The position numbers and the translations under genes were made by a program. From contig JADGDE010000008.1 of the NCBI GenBank assembly GCA_016745035.1, positions 124,001 to 188,000 of the forward strand: a stretch of DNA of 64,000 nucleotides, given 5' to 3'. How positions within the stretch are numbered: the stretch's first letter is position 1; every line of letters starts with the position of its first letter. The notes under the pieces were generated by a model that had not been told where the DNA came from, made no database searches, and saw nothing but the letters and a program-made list of their open reading frames with translations. Below, piece after piece: positions 43,330-52,035 of the stretch. This stretch comes from Thiotrichales bacterium. Lineage in GTDB: Bacteria; Pseudomonadota; Gammaproteobacteria; Beggiatoales; Beggiatoaceae.

Positions 43330-44676
43330 TTAGTCCGCTTGACGACGCAAAAAAGCTGGAATATCTAAGTATTCAGTATTATGCTCTTTGTTATCAATCA
43401 ATTGTTCGGCTGTTTCTGGAGATAAAACCGGCGCTTGGGCTTTTTGCCCGGCATTATTAGAAACATCAAGACCGGCATAGTTCACGCTGGTGTTGGTAGT
43501 CGGTGCCTTTGCAGGCTCTTGTGCTGGAATGGCGGATTGAGGGCTAATTGGCGCAGCTGGTGTAGGAGCCGCTGTCATTACTTGTGCGGGTGTTTGTAGC
43601 GCTGCACTGGGCGCTGCCGAATTCAATACAGGCGCTTCAGGGGCAAGCGTTGCTGTGTTAGGCGCGGCTTTACCATCGCTATTGGCCGCTTGTGTGCCAT
43701 CAGCTTTGATGCCATCGTTAGGTGTACCTACCCCGGTGGCAATCACAGTCACCCGAACTTCGTCTTGCATTTCAGGGTCTATTACCGAGCCGACAACCAC
43801 CGTGGCATTTTCAGAGGCAAATTGCTCTATCACTGCACCCATTTCGCGGAATTCACCAATACTAATATCCATACCAGCGGTCATGTTGACCAGAATACCA
43901 CGCGCACCTGCCAAGTCGATATCTTCGAGAAGCGGGCTGGCTATAGCCTCTTCGACAGCACGGCGAGCACGATCTTCACCGCTAGCACTACCGCTGCCCA
44001 TCATCGCCATACCCATTTCTTGCATCACCGTGGTGACATCAGCAAAGTCAACATTAATAAGGCCTGGACGGGTAATTAATTCGGAAATACCTTGAACAGC
44101 ATTATAAAGTACATCATTGGCAGCTTTAAAAGAATCGAGTAAGGAGGTTTCGCTACCGAGGACACCTAAGAGTTTTTCATTGGGGATAATGATTAAAGAA
44201 TCGACATGCTGGCTAAGTTTTTTCACCCCTTCTTCAGCGGTATGCGCACGTTTGCGCCCCTCAAAACCGAAAGGTCGTGTCACCACAGCAACGGTTAAGA
44301 CACCGAGTTCTTTAGCCACTTGGGCAATCACAGGAGACGCACCTGTACCCGTGCCACCGCCCATGCCCGCGGTAATAAATACCATGTCTGTGCCCTCTAA
44401 GACACCCATGATGCGTTCGCGATCTTCTTGAGCTGCTTGTTCGCCGACTTCGGGGTTAGCGCCTGCGCCTAGCCCTTTGGTGACATCAGTACCGAGTTGG
44501 AGAATGGTGCGAGCGGAGGAATTTTTCAATGCTTGTGCATCGGTATTGGCGACGATAAAATCAACGCCTTCGATGTTGCCTGCAAGCATGTGTTCTACGG
44601 CATTACCGCCGCCACCGCCAACGCCGATCACTTTAATGACAGCACTTTGCGTATATGGATCCACTAATTCAAACAC
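43330..44676 (-). CDS. ftsZ: Cell division protein FtsZ
   Basis: FtsZ (448 residues), the tubulin-like GTPase that forms the division ring. It has [13 protein letters not shown], the tubulin signature [11 protein letters not shown], and the T7 region. A long Ala/Pro-rich linker (about 320-425) precedes the conserved C-terminal peptide DIPAFLRRQ, which binds FtsA and ZipA. The start is GTG 44676, set by AGGAGG nine bases upstream and the family N-terminus FELVD. An in-frame TTG at 44697 is less likely. ftsA and ftsQ, normally just upstream, are absent; a 536-bp non-coding gap lies there instead. Confidence 0.97.
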   Translation of the reverse strand: MFELVDPYTQSAVIKVIGVGGGGGNAVEHMLAGNIEGVDFIVANTDAQALKNSSARTILQLGTDVTKGLGAGANPEVGEQAAQEDRERIMGVLEGTDMVFITAGMGGGTGTGASPVIAQVAKELGVLTVAVVTRPFGFEGRKRAHTAEEGVKKLSQHVDSLIIIPNEKLLGVLGSETSLLDSFKAANDVLYNAVQGISELITRPGLINVDFADVTTVMQEMGMAMMGSGSASGEDRARRAVEEAIASPLLEDIDLAGARGILVNMTAGMDISIGEFREMGAVIEQFASENATVVVGSVIDPEMQDEVRVTVIATGVGTPNDGIKADGTQAANSDGKAAPNTATLAPEAPVLNSAAPSAALQTPAQVMTAAPTPAAPISPQSAIPAQEPAKAPTTNTSVNYAGLDVSNNAGQKAQAPVLSPETAEQLIDNKEHNTEYLDIPAFLRRQAD

Positions 44677-45212
44677 CTTGGTAAACCTCCTTTGCAAAAC
44701 TGATGTACGTCCAATGTCGTTCCCCTATCCTTTTTGCTTAAACATATGTTGAGTTTCATCCTGAATAAAGTTCGATGAGGCAATAAACTTGCCAGACAGG
44801 ATAAAGTATACGGGCAACTTTAAGGTCGGGATGATGCAGTTTTGTCTGCAATAAACTTTAGAGTCGCCCATTATAGTACATCAAAAACAATATATCATCG
44901 GGGTTTTTTAGAAAATTTACGTTTGTTTACACAGATTTTCCTAAAAAAGCCTTGAAGTTCACAATGATTTAAGCCTTAAACAAATATTAAGCGACTTAGA
45001 GTGAGATTCTATAATGCCTTTCCTAACCAAACATGAACATATGGAAAACGATTAAAGACAGGACTTTTTACTGATAAACGGAGCATAAGGGCTACAAACT
45101 TCAGTTCAAATCGGATGTTACGCACTAAGCAGGTTTTTATCACAACATGGTGGTTTTCCACCTGCCTAGTTGTATTTAGCCTTTGCGTAGCATCAGTTAA
45201 AATTATTGAGCC
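44677..45212. other. Non-coding gap upstream of ftsZ
   Basis: No gene seen in 536 bp. It must hold the ftsZ promoter(s); the AT-rich stretch at 44870-44950 is a candidate location but I cannot pick out a convincing -35/-10 pair. A dispersed repeat occupies 45112-45196. ftsQ-ftsA would be expected here in most gammaproteobacteria. Confidence 0.6.
45112..45196 (-). repeat. Dispersed TIR repeat, short form, B-to-A
   Basis: CGGATGTTACGCACTAAGC ... CCACCTGCCTAGTTG ... CTTTGCGTAGCATCAG. It lies 16 bp after the iscX stop codon. Confidence 0.88.
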
Positions 45213-45413
45213 TTAGTCCATTTCCTCGATCCAAAGCATCTGAATTGCCTCAAGAATCTTCTCGCCACTGCGTTCAGGATCGTCGTCAAAATCATCCAGT
45301 GCGCAAACTTTTTCGTGTAAGTCAGGAAAATTAATCGACAGCGGGTTGATGTCGGGATAGGTATCGCTTAGCTCAATTGCAATGTCTTGGCTGTCTGTCC
45401 ATTTAAGTCCCAT
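45213..45413 (-). CDS. iscX: Fe-S assembly protein IscX
   Basis: A 66-residue acidic protein matching IscX/YfhJ (LKWTDSQDIAIELSDTYPDINP, ... ILEAIQMLWIEEMD). It binds IscS and modulates iron-sulfur assembly. It follows fdx by 11 bp, the usual order at the end of isc operons. Confidence 0.94.
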   Translation of the reverse strand: MGLKWTDSQDIAIELSDTYPDINPLSINFPDLHEKVCALDDFDDDPERSGEKILEAIQMLWIEEMD

Positions 45414-45424
45414 GAGAGTTGCTC

Positions 45425-45763
45425 CTAATGCGTTTCAGATACCATGTTCAGGGTATATTTAGGGATTTCTATCACCAAGTCGTGTTCACCGATTTCGACC
45501 TGACAACTCAAGCGCGACTCTGGCTCTAAGCCCCAGGCTTTATCGAGCAAATCATCTTCCAATTCATCTGACTCTTCTAAGTCATCAAAGCCCTCGCGCA
45601 CAATCACATGGCAAGTGGTACAAGCACAAGACATTTCGCAGGCGTGTTCGATTTCAATATCATTTTCTAAAGCCGCCTCACAAATGGTCATTCCCGGTTC
45701 AGCTTCAATGATAACGCCCTCAGGGCAAATCTCATCATGCGGTAAAAAAGTCAGTTTTGGCAT
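45425..45763 (-). CDS. fdx: ISC-type [2Fe-2S] ferredoxin
   Basis: A 112-residue adrenodoxin-type ferredoxin, with cluster cysteines in CEMSCACTTCHVIV plus the later SRLSCQ. It supplies electrons to iron-sulfur cluster assembly. It lies between hscA and iscX, all on the minus strand; a palindromic repeat separates it from hscA. Confidence 0.95.
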   Translation of the reverse strand: MPKLTFLPHDEICPEGVIIEAEPGMTICEAALENDIEIEHACEMSCACTTCHVIVREGFDDLEESDELEDDLLDKAWGLEPESRLSCQVEIGEHDLVIEIPKYTLNMVSETH

Positions 45764-45782
45764 AATTTTCTCTCAATAAATA

Positions 45783-45840
45783 GGCTGGAGTCGGGGGTTT
45801 AGTCCCGTTTAGGCACGGCTAAAGCCGTGATTCCAACGAC
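45783..45840. repeat. Second dispersed palindromic repeat family, inverted copy
   Basis: GGGTTTAGTCCCG, then CACGGCT-AA-AGCCGTG, related to the reverse complement of 32821-32873 (shared CGTGCCTRARCGGGACTAAA). It sits between hscA and fdx inside the isc transcript and may weaken transcription of fdx-iscX. Confidence 0.75.
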
Positions 45841-47697
45841 TCAGAACTCGTTGACACTATGTCCTTGCATCGCCGCTCGAATACCTGCATCCATACGCCG
45901 AGCAACAAAATCCCGACTAGCACGCTCTAGGGCTTCAATGCCTTGTTTAATGGCTTTGTTATCATCGCCTTGCATCAAGCTAACTAAATTAGCCCGTTCT
46001 TGTTCTAATAAGGCTTTTTCTTCAGCTTTCAATAAGTCACCATCTTTAGCAAGGGCGGCATCCAAGGCTTCGAGTGTGCGCTTAGCTTCCACTTGTTGTT
46101 CTTTCAGGCGGCGCGCTTGCATGTCCACTTCGGCATTTTCCATCGCCTCTTTGAGCATTTTCTCGACCATATCATCGCCCAAGCCATAGGAAGGTTTGAC
46201 CTCGACCTGTGTATGTACACCCGTGCTTTCTTCGGTTGCGGATACCGTCAGCAGTCCATCAGCATCAACTTGGAAGGTAACGCGAATCCGCGCCCCGCCT
46301 GCGACCATAGATGGAATCCCGCACAATTCAAACCGAGCTAAAGAGCGGCAATCGCTGACCACATCACGCTCGCCTTGCAAGACATGAATCGCCATCGCTG
46401 TTTGCCCATCTTTAAAGGTGGTGAAATCTTGTGCGCGGGTGACCGGGATGGCGGTATTACGGGGAATAACTTTTTCCACCAAGCCGCCCATGGTTTCAAT
46501 GCCTAAAGATAAAGGCGTGACATCTAATAATAATAATTCTTCATCGGCTTTATTCCCAACCAGCGCATTAGCCTGAATCGCCGCGCCCAAAGCCACCACT
46601 TTATCAGGATCAATCCCCACATGCGGCTGACAGTCAAAAAACTGTGCGACTTTCTCCCGTACTCTGGGCACACGGGTAGAGCCACCAACCATCACCACTT
46701 CATCGATTTCAGCTTTATCAATTCCGGCATCGCGTAAAGCCCGACGACAAGGCATGAGGGTTTTTTGAATCAGTTTATCAACCAATAAATCGAATTGCGG
46801 ACGTTCGATACTCATATGCACCGGTGCTAAATCCGGTGGGCATAAATCGACATGGACGCATTCTGCCTCGGTTAAATCTTCTTTGATTTGCCGCGCCATT
46901 TGGCGTAAATAGCGCAATTGTGAATTATTTAAGTCGGTAAAATCAGCGTGTTTAGCAATATGTTCAGCCAAAGCGTGATCCATATCATCCCCGCCTAAAG
47001 CCGCGTCACCTGCGGTGGCGATGACTTCAAATACCCCGCGTTGCAAACGCAAAATCGAAATATCAAACGTACCGCCACCTAAGTCATAAATGGCGTGAAT
47101 CCCCTCAGCCTTTTGATCCAAACCATAAGCAACCGCTGCCGCTGTCGGTTCATTTAATAAGCGCAAAACATCTAAACCCGCCAGCCTTGCCGCATCTTTA
47201 GTTGCTTGGCGCTGGGCATCATCAAAGTAAGCAGGGACGGTGATCACCGCGCCACTTAACTCACCGTCGAGGCTGTTTTCTGCCCGTTTTTTTAAGGTGC
47301 TAAGAATATCCGCCGAGACTTGTACGGGGCTTTTTAGCCCGGCAGCGGTTTTTAAAAAAGCCTGCCCGTCTTGTTCACAAACCGAATAATGATGGGTATC
47401 AGCTGCCACTTCGGCATAACTGCGCCCAATTAAGCGTTTTACTGAACTAATCGTGTTATCAGTGTCTTCATAGGCTTTATTTTTTGCCTCCGTACCGACC
47501 TGATTCACGCCCTCGCTGTTGTAATGTACCACCGAGCTGAGCAAATGTTCACCCGCTTCATTGGCGAGTGTTTCCGGTATGCCACTGCGCACGGTGGCAA
47601 CCAGAGAATTCGTTGTGCCTAAATCAATCCCCACCGCAAGGCGGTGTTGATGTGGGGCAGTACTTTGTCCAGGTTCGTTGATTTGTAATAGGGCCAT
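45841..47697 (-). CDS. hscA: Fe-S assembly chaperone HscA
   Basis: A 618-residue Hsp70 of the HscA type, the usual length. [14 protein letters not shown], the [14 protein letters not shown] phosphate loop and [14 protein letters not shown] are present, followed by the substrate-binding and lid domains. It works with HscB to release clusters from IscU. hscB, iscA, iscU, iscS and iscR, which normally precede it, are absent upstream, where a repeat and a divergent gene lie instead. Confidence 0.95.
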   Translation of the reverse strand: MALLQINEPGQSTAPHQHRLAVGIDLGTTNSLVATVRSGIPETLANEAGEHLLSSVVHYNSEGVNQVGTEAKNKAYEDTDNTISSVKRLIGRSYAEVAADTHHYSVCEQDGQAFLKTAAGLKSPVQVSADILSTLKKRAENSLDGELSGAVITVPAYFDDAQRQATKDAARLAGLDVLRLLNEPTAAAVAYGLDQKAEGIHAIYDLGGGTFDISILRLQRGVFEVIATAGDAALGGDDMDHALAEHIAKHADFTDLNNSQLRYLRQMARQIKEDLTEAECVHVDLCPPDLAPVHMSIERPQFDLLVDKLIQKTLMPCRRALRDAGIDKAEIDEVVMVGGSTRVPRVREKVAQFFDCQPHVGIDPDKVVALGAAIQANALVGNKADEELLLLDVTPLSLGIETMGGLVEKVIPRNTAIPVTRAQDFTTFKDGQTAMAIHVLQGERDVVSDCRSLARFELCGIPSMVAGGARIRVTFQVDADGLLTVSATEESTGVHTQVEVKPSYGLGDDMVEKMLKEAMENAEVDMQARRLKEQQVEAKRTLEALDAALAKDGDLLKAEEKALLEQERANLVSLMQGDDNKAIKQGIEALERASRDFVARRMDAGIRAAMQGHSVNEF

Positions 47698-47802
47698 GGT
47701 GATTGCTCAATAAAAACATTGCTGCTTATTATAGTGTTGAAGCTTGGGAAAACAACATGGTGCCCGTGCAGTTATCAACTTAGGTGCGGTTGAAATTAAA
47801 TT

Positions 47803-47933
47803 CTGATGCGATGCAAAGGCTTATTTTGAGCTTTGACAAACCAAAAAACTGCCATTACTCCACGGCTAAATACCACTATGCAGGAGAAAAACCATAATAT
47901 TGAAACAAAAACAGGTTTAGTGCGTCACATCAG
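47803..47933 (+). repeat. Dispersed TIR repeat, long form, diverged, A-to-B
   Basis: CTGATGCGATGCAAAGGCTT, a decayed hairpin module, CCATTACTCCACGGCT, CACTATGCAGG, GTTTAGTGCGTCACATCAG. More mutated than other copies. It lies between the divergent hscA and di-heme genes; the rest of 47698-48014 is promoter DNA including a Fur box. Confidence 0.85.
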
Positions 47934-47963
47934 TTAAATGCCAAACTTCAATAAATAAAGTTA

Positions 47964-47982
47964 TTGATAATAATTATCATTT
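47964..47982. promoter_or_regulatory. Fur box
   Basis: TTGATAATAATTATCATTT is a near-perfect inverted repeat of the Fur hexamer type (GATAAT/ATTATC). It lies 33-51 bp upstream of the di-heme protein start. Iron-dependent repression of that gene is expected. Confidence 0.75.
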
Positions 47983-48014
47983 AGATTAAAATCAGTTTTA
48001 TTTTTCAAGGAGAA

Positions 48015-49433
48015 ATGATGAAAGCGCTCGTTTTTGGCATCTTAACCGCCCTTGCTTTACCTAACCATGCCACTGAAAGCCAATTGAGTTTACAAACTCA
48101 AGCTCAATTGACACTTAAGCAACAATTAGGGCAACGTATTTTTTTTGATAAAAATCTTTCGGAACCTGCCGGGCAAGCCTGTGCTAGCTGCCATGACCCC
48201 AAAGTGGCTTTTTCTGATGTCGCCCAAGATAGCCCGGTATCCAAAGGCGCGATTAGCGAGCGTACGGGCACGATTAACTCGCCAGCCTTAAGCTATGCTA
48301 GCTTTAATCCTTTTTTCCATTTCGATACCGATGAAGGCTTATATATAGGAGGGCATTTTTTAGATGGGCGCGCCAATGATTTGGCAGCACAAGCCAAACA
48401 ACCGTTTCTCAATCCTGATGAAATGAATAACCCGGATGGGCTTGCGGTGGCAACTAAAGTGTCACAAGCAGATTATGCCGATATGGTGAAAAAAGTCTAT
48501 GGCAGCAATGCCTTTGATGATTTAGAAAAAACCTATGATTTTATCGCTGATGCCTTGGCTAGCTTTGAAAATAGTGAAATATTTCAGCCGTTTAGCTCTA
48601 AATATGATTATTATCTCGCAGGTCTTGTAGACTTAAGTCCTTTAGAAAAACAGGGTTTAGAACTATTTGATGCAGAAGATAAAGGCAATTGTGCCGCCTG
48701 CCATCCAAGCACCAGCACCAATGGGCAAGCACCATTATTTACCGATTTTAGTTATGACAACCTAGGTGTACCTAAACACCCGGGAATCTTAAAAAAGAAA
48801 GGCGATGATTTCGTTGAGAAAGGTTTAGGCAAGACTGTTAAAAAGGGTGCAGAACTGGGTAAATTCCGCGTGCCTTCTTTACGCAACATCGCTAAAACTG
48901 CGCCTTATATGCACAATGGGCGTTTTGATACGCTAGAAGAAGTGCTGGATTTTTATAATACCCGTGATACAGACCCTGAGCGTTGGGGCGCGCCGGAATT
49001 AGCTGATAACGTCAATACCGATGAATTAGGCGATTTGAAACTCACCGCTGATGAAAACCGCGCGATTATCGCCTTTATGCGCACCTTAACCGATGGTCAT
49101 AGTCTTGGGGAATCGGTGAGCTTAGATGCCGAGGAACTAAATTTGCCTTATGTACGCTTAGAAGGGCAAGGCTTGCGTCCGCAATATTTCCGCGTTGCGA
49201 TGCAAAAAACCCAAGGGGACAGGGGTGTTTTATATCAAATCAGCATGGCAACCCCTATTCTTGCCCACACTCTCCTGCCTGCCGATATTCCTTATTACAA
49301 TATTGACACAGGCATCTTAGAGCTAGCTATGGTCGATGACATTGACAATGGGACGCAACGGGTGATGCAGTTGCAGCATGATGCCAGCCTCGGTAACTTG
49401 GTTTTTGTTGAGCGTTATAACAAGGCATTTTAA
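48015..49433 (+). CDS. Di-heme cytochrome c peroxidase/MauG-family protein, iron-regulated
   Basis: A 472-residue exported protein with a signal peptide (to about residue 19). Haem c sites are CASCH (about 56-60) and CAACH (about 221-225), with FRVPSLRNIAKTAPYMHNGRF after the second. It is longer than the two other peroxidases of the window by about 100 C-terminal residues that form no haem site. AAGGAGAAATG precedes tandem ATG codons. With a Fur box upstream and a FecCD permease nearby, a role in iron acquisition or in modifying an exported substrate, rather than peroxide removal, is plausible. Confidence 0.9.
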   Translation: MMKALVFGILTALALPNHATESQLSLQTQAQLTLKQQLGQRIFFDKNLSEPAGQACASCHDPKVAFSDVAQDSPVSKGAISERTGTINSPALSYASFNPFFHFDTDEGLYIGGHFLDGRANDLAAQAKQPFLNPDEMNNPDGLAVATKVSQADYADMVKKVYGSNAFDDLEKTYDFIADALASFENSEIFQPFSSKYDYYLAGLVDLSPLEKQGLELFDAEDKGNCAACHPSTSTNGQAPLFTDFSYDNLGVPKHPGILKKKGDDFVEKGLGKTVKKGAELGKFRVPSLRNIAKTAPYMHNGRFDTLEEVLDFYNTRDTDPERWGAPELADNVNTDELGDLKLTADENRAIIAFMRTLTDGHSLGESVSLDAEELNLPYVRLEGQGLRPQYFRVAMQKTQGDRGVLYQISMATPILAHTLLPADIPYYNIDTGILELAMVDDIDNGTQRVMQLQHDASLGNLVFVERYNKAF

Positions 49434-49526
49434 CGCCATAAATGCAGCGTTACCCCAAGTTATATGGCATTTGCACAGCCATCTCCGCAAAGGTTAAACT
49501 GAGTCCTTCGATAATATTGGGAGAGG

Positions 49527-49940
49527 ATGATGATTAAATTGAGCATGATGGCTGCTGTGAGCCTATTAATAAGCCTTAGCGTGCAAGCGGATGAGGTTTG
49601 GAATAGTCAACTTGGTCAGATTGTTTATGCACGAGATGTCGGTCCGGTTGCGGTTTGGACGTATAAGCAAGGAAAAGCCGCCGGGGAAATTTATGTTCCC
49701 GGACTTGCCGGGATTTATAGCAAACGTGGCAATGTTTATGAAGGCTATTGGGCACAAACTGAAGGGGGCGTGGCTTGTCAGTCACAACGTCCAGGGCCCG
49801 ATGGCAAAAAAACCCATTTTTGGGGTCGTTTTCATTTACACCTCAGCAGTTCTGAATTTCCCAGCGCTTGGACAGCACAATGGGGACATTGTGAACAAAC
49901 CCCGCAACAGCTTTTAAAAGCTGAACCGGTCACGGGCTAG
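49527..49940 (+). CDS. Small exported protein of unknown function
   Basis: A 137-residue protein with a signal peptide (to about residue 22, VQADE). The mature part has a repeated Trp/Gly-rich beta pattern: IVYARDVGPVAVWTY, IYVPGLAGIYSKRGNVYEGYW, FWGRFHLHL, FPSAWTAQWGHC, with two cysteines that could form a disulfide. It follows the Fur-box gene by 93 bp on the same strand and may share iron control. I do not recognise the family. It ends 2 bp from the convergent FecCD permease gene. Confidence 0.68.
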   Translation: MMIKLSMMAAVSLLISLSVQADEVWNSQLGQIVYARDVGPVAVWTYKQGKAAGEIYVPGLAGIYSKRGNVYEGYWAQTEGGVACQSQRPGPDGKKTHFWGRFHLHLSSSEFPSAWTAQWGHCEQTPQQLLKAEPVTG

Positions 49941-49941
49941 C

Positions 49942-50940
49942 TCAAGCAAATTTACGCTTGAGCAAGTACAAAAAAAATGGTGCGCCAAAAAAAGCGGTAA
50001 TCACGCCGAGGCGCAGTTCTACTGGGGCAAGCAGTTGCATAGCTAACCAATCGCACAGCAGGACAAATAAAGCCCCAGCGATGAGTACGGCAGGTATCAG
50101 CCTTTGATGGTTTGCGCCATAAATCAGCCGCATCATATGCGGGACAATCAAGCCAACAAAACCTATCACGCCCGCAATTGCCACCGCTGCGGCTGTCAGC
50201 AGGGCGATGATAAATAACAAGCGCTGTTGTAATTGCCACACATCCAGCCCCAAGCTTTGTGCCTGTTCATTGCCAAGCAATAATAAATCTAGTTCGCGCT
50301 GATAATACCAGCTCAATGCCACTGCGGGCACAAGGCTGCTGTAAATAATTCCCACATGCCCCCAGTTGCGATTATCCAAGCCGCCCATCAACCAAAATAC
50401 CATCGCTTGCGCGACTTGATAATCATCCCAAGCCAAATTAATCAGCAATGATAATAAGGCGCTGAAAAACGCTCCCAACGCTACCCCCGTGAGCAATAAT
50501 AAGGTCATCGACGCATGGCTGTTGCGATAGCTGAAAAAAAACAGCAAGGCTAAGACCGCAAACGCACCGATAAAGGCAAAGGCAGGCAACCACCATAAAT
50601 TCAGCAAATTGAGACCCAAGGCAAGGGCAATCACCGCCCCCAGTGCTGCGCCGGAGCTGATACCGATAATGCCAGGGGCGGCTAGCGGGTTTTGAAACAC
50701 GGTTTGTAATTGTAAGCCCGCCAGCGCTAGCGCTGCGCCAACGCCCATCGCTGCCAGCAAACGCGGCAAGCGTAATTCCCAAACCACCAACGCAATCGCA
50801 TTGTCTTCGGGGGCTTGCCCTAGGCTTTGTAAAACTTGCCAAAAGGAACTTTCAAGGCTACCGCTTTGTAGCCGCAATAAGGCAAGCAGCAATAAGCACA
50901 GGCTTAAAAGCCATAAAGAAGGGACTTTAATCGTAGACAC
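49942..50940 (-). CDS. FecCD-family iron-siderophore or B12 ABC permease
   Basis: A 332-residue membrane protein with about nine to ten helices. Family motifs are LRLPRLLAAMGVGAALALAG, QNPLAAPGIIGISSGAALG and IAGVIGFVGLIVPHMMRLI. It transports ferric siderophore, haem or cobalamin together with a binding protein and an ATPase, neither of which is in the window. Its start overlaps the acyltransferase end by 14 bp. Confidence 0.92.
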   Translation of the reverse strand: MSTIKVPSLWLLSLCLLLLALLRLQSGSLESSFWQVLQSLGQAPEDNAIALVVWELRLPRLLAAMGVGAALALAGLQLQTVFQNPLAAPGIIGISSGAALGAVIALALGLNLLNLWWLPAFAFIGAFAVLALLFFFSYRNSHASMTLLLLTGVALGAFFSALLSLLINLAWDDYQVAQAMVFWLMGGLDNRNWGHVGIIYSSLVPAVALSWYYQRELDLLLLGNEQAQSLGLDVWQLQQRLLFIIALLTAAAVAIAGVIGFVGLIVPHMMRLIYGANHQRLIPAVLIAGALFVLLCDWLAMQLLAPVELRLGVITAFFGAPFFLYLLKRKFA

Positions 50941-51805
50941 TGCTCAAGCCATCTGGGCGACGTTTGAAGCGTTTATACGTCCATTGGTATTGTTCTGGGT
51001 TATCAACAAAACAGCTTTCGATGGCTTGGTTTAAGGCGCTGAGTGCTTGCTTTTCATCGTCTGAATAAATCGCCTCTGGGGGCTGTTTATAAATAATATG
51101 AAAACCTTGTCCATCGGGTAGGCGTTGGGTATAGCAGAGCAAAACCTTCACCTTGGTTTTTTGCACCAAACGGTGAATCAAACTCATGGTATAAGCAGGC
51201 TGCCCCTTAAATTCAGCAAAAGCACCGGAACCCAAACGCGGTTCTTGGTCAGGCAAAATACCAATCACTTCGGCTTTTTTTAGGGCTTTGAATAATTGTC
51301 GAATCCCGTGCGGTGTGGTTGGGACTAGGTGTGCGCTGCCGCGTTCACGGGCTGTTTTGATAAAGTTATCTAAGGCAGCAAGTTTGGGCGGTTTATATAG
51401 GCTGGTAATTTGTCGTTGGCTAGAGGCATATAAGCCCGCCAATTCCCATGCACCCAAGTGTGGCGTGAGCATGATCAAAGGCTGGTCTTGGTATTGGGCG
51501 AATAATTCCGGGTTTTCGACTGCTTTAACCAACGATAAGCTATGACGCGGATGGCGTAGCCAAATGTGTCCTAATTCCAACATGCTGGTAAAACCGTGCG
51601 CAAGGCTCTGTTCTACCAGCACTTGTTGCGCACGGGCATCAAGCTCAGGGTAACAAAGGGCAATATTGGCTTTGCAGGTATGTACTGCTCGTAACTGGCT
51701 TGAAGACAAACGCCGGGCTAAAAATTGGCTTAGGCTTTGTAAATACGGCAAGGGGATATAGGCGCAGAGATAAAGTAAGCTTTTGATGAAGGCGCTACGG
51801 ATCAT
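50927..51805 (-). CDS. LpxL/HtrB-type lipid A or lysophospholipid acyltransferase
   Basis: A 292-residue acyltransferase with an N-terminal membrane segment and the catalytic HLGAWEL (about 116-122). It adds a secondary acyl chain to lipid A or a related lipid in the inner membrane. ILPDQEPRLGSGAFAEFKG matches the family's second block. Overlaps at both ends (14 bp with the permease, 4 bp with the small upstream gene) suggest an operon. Confidence 0.9.
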   Translation of the reverse strand: MIRSAFIKSLLYLCAYIPLPYLQSLSQFLARRLSSSQLRAVHTCKANIALCYPELDARAQQVLVEQSLAHGFTSMLELGHIWLRHPRHSLSLVKAVENPELFAQYQDQPLIMLTPHLGAWELAGLYASSQRQITSLYKPPKLAALDNFIKTARERGSAHLVPTTPHGIRQLFKALKKAEVIGILPDQEPRLGSGAFAEFKGQPAYTMSLIHRLVQKTKVKVLLCYTQRLPDGQGFHIIYKQPPEAIYSDDEKQALSALNQAIESCFVDNPEQYQWTYKRFKRRPDGLSSVYD

Positions 51806-52032
51806 TGTTGTGGGCGTGTTTGGCTCGCTTCCCGAATGCTTTTGGCTATCAATAATGCTGGAAATGCCCCATGCATTAATAGATCAAAAATATCAATCGG
51901 TTTCGCCAGTGTACCATCGGCTAACATACCAATTTTTTCAAATAAATGCGGTTCGGGGACAAAAGGTGCGAGTCCTAGGGTTAAACTGCCTAAAATTAAT
52001 AAATGCCAAGGCATTTCATCTAACCATTTCAT
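51802..52032 (-). CDS. Small two-helix membrane protein
   Basis: A 76-residue hydrophobic protein (WHLLILGSLTLGLAPFVPEPHLFEKIGMLADGTL..PIDIFDLLMHGAF). It resembles a short conserved family that databases label 'RND transporter', although it has no RND features beyond location in relatives. It overlaps the acyltransferase by four bases and follows YihY by three, so it is part of that operon. Function unknown. Confidence 0.8.
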   Translation of the reverse strand: MKWLDEMPWHLLILGSLTLGLAPFVPEPHLFEKIGMLADGTLAKPIDIFDLLMHGAFPALLIAKSIREASQTRPQQ

Positions 52033-52035
52033 AAG

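Noticed and set aside
43655..44431. Long open frames antisense to ftsZ
   Set aside because: Ser/Thr/Pro-rich translations typical of the antisense of a GC-biased gene; ftsZ itself is certain.
51802..52032. RND efflux component
   Set aside because: Database-style names call this small family 'RND transporter', but 76 residues with two helices cannot be one. I keep it as a small membrane protein.
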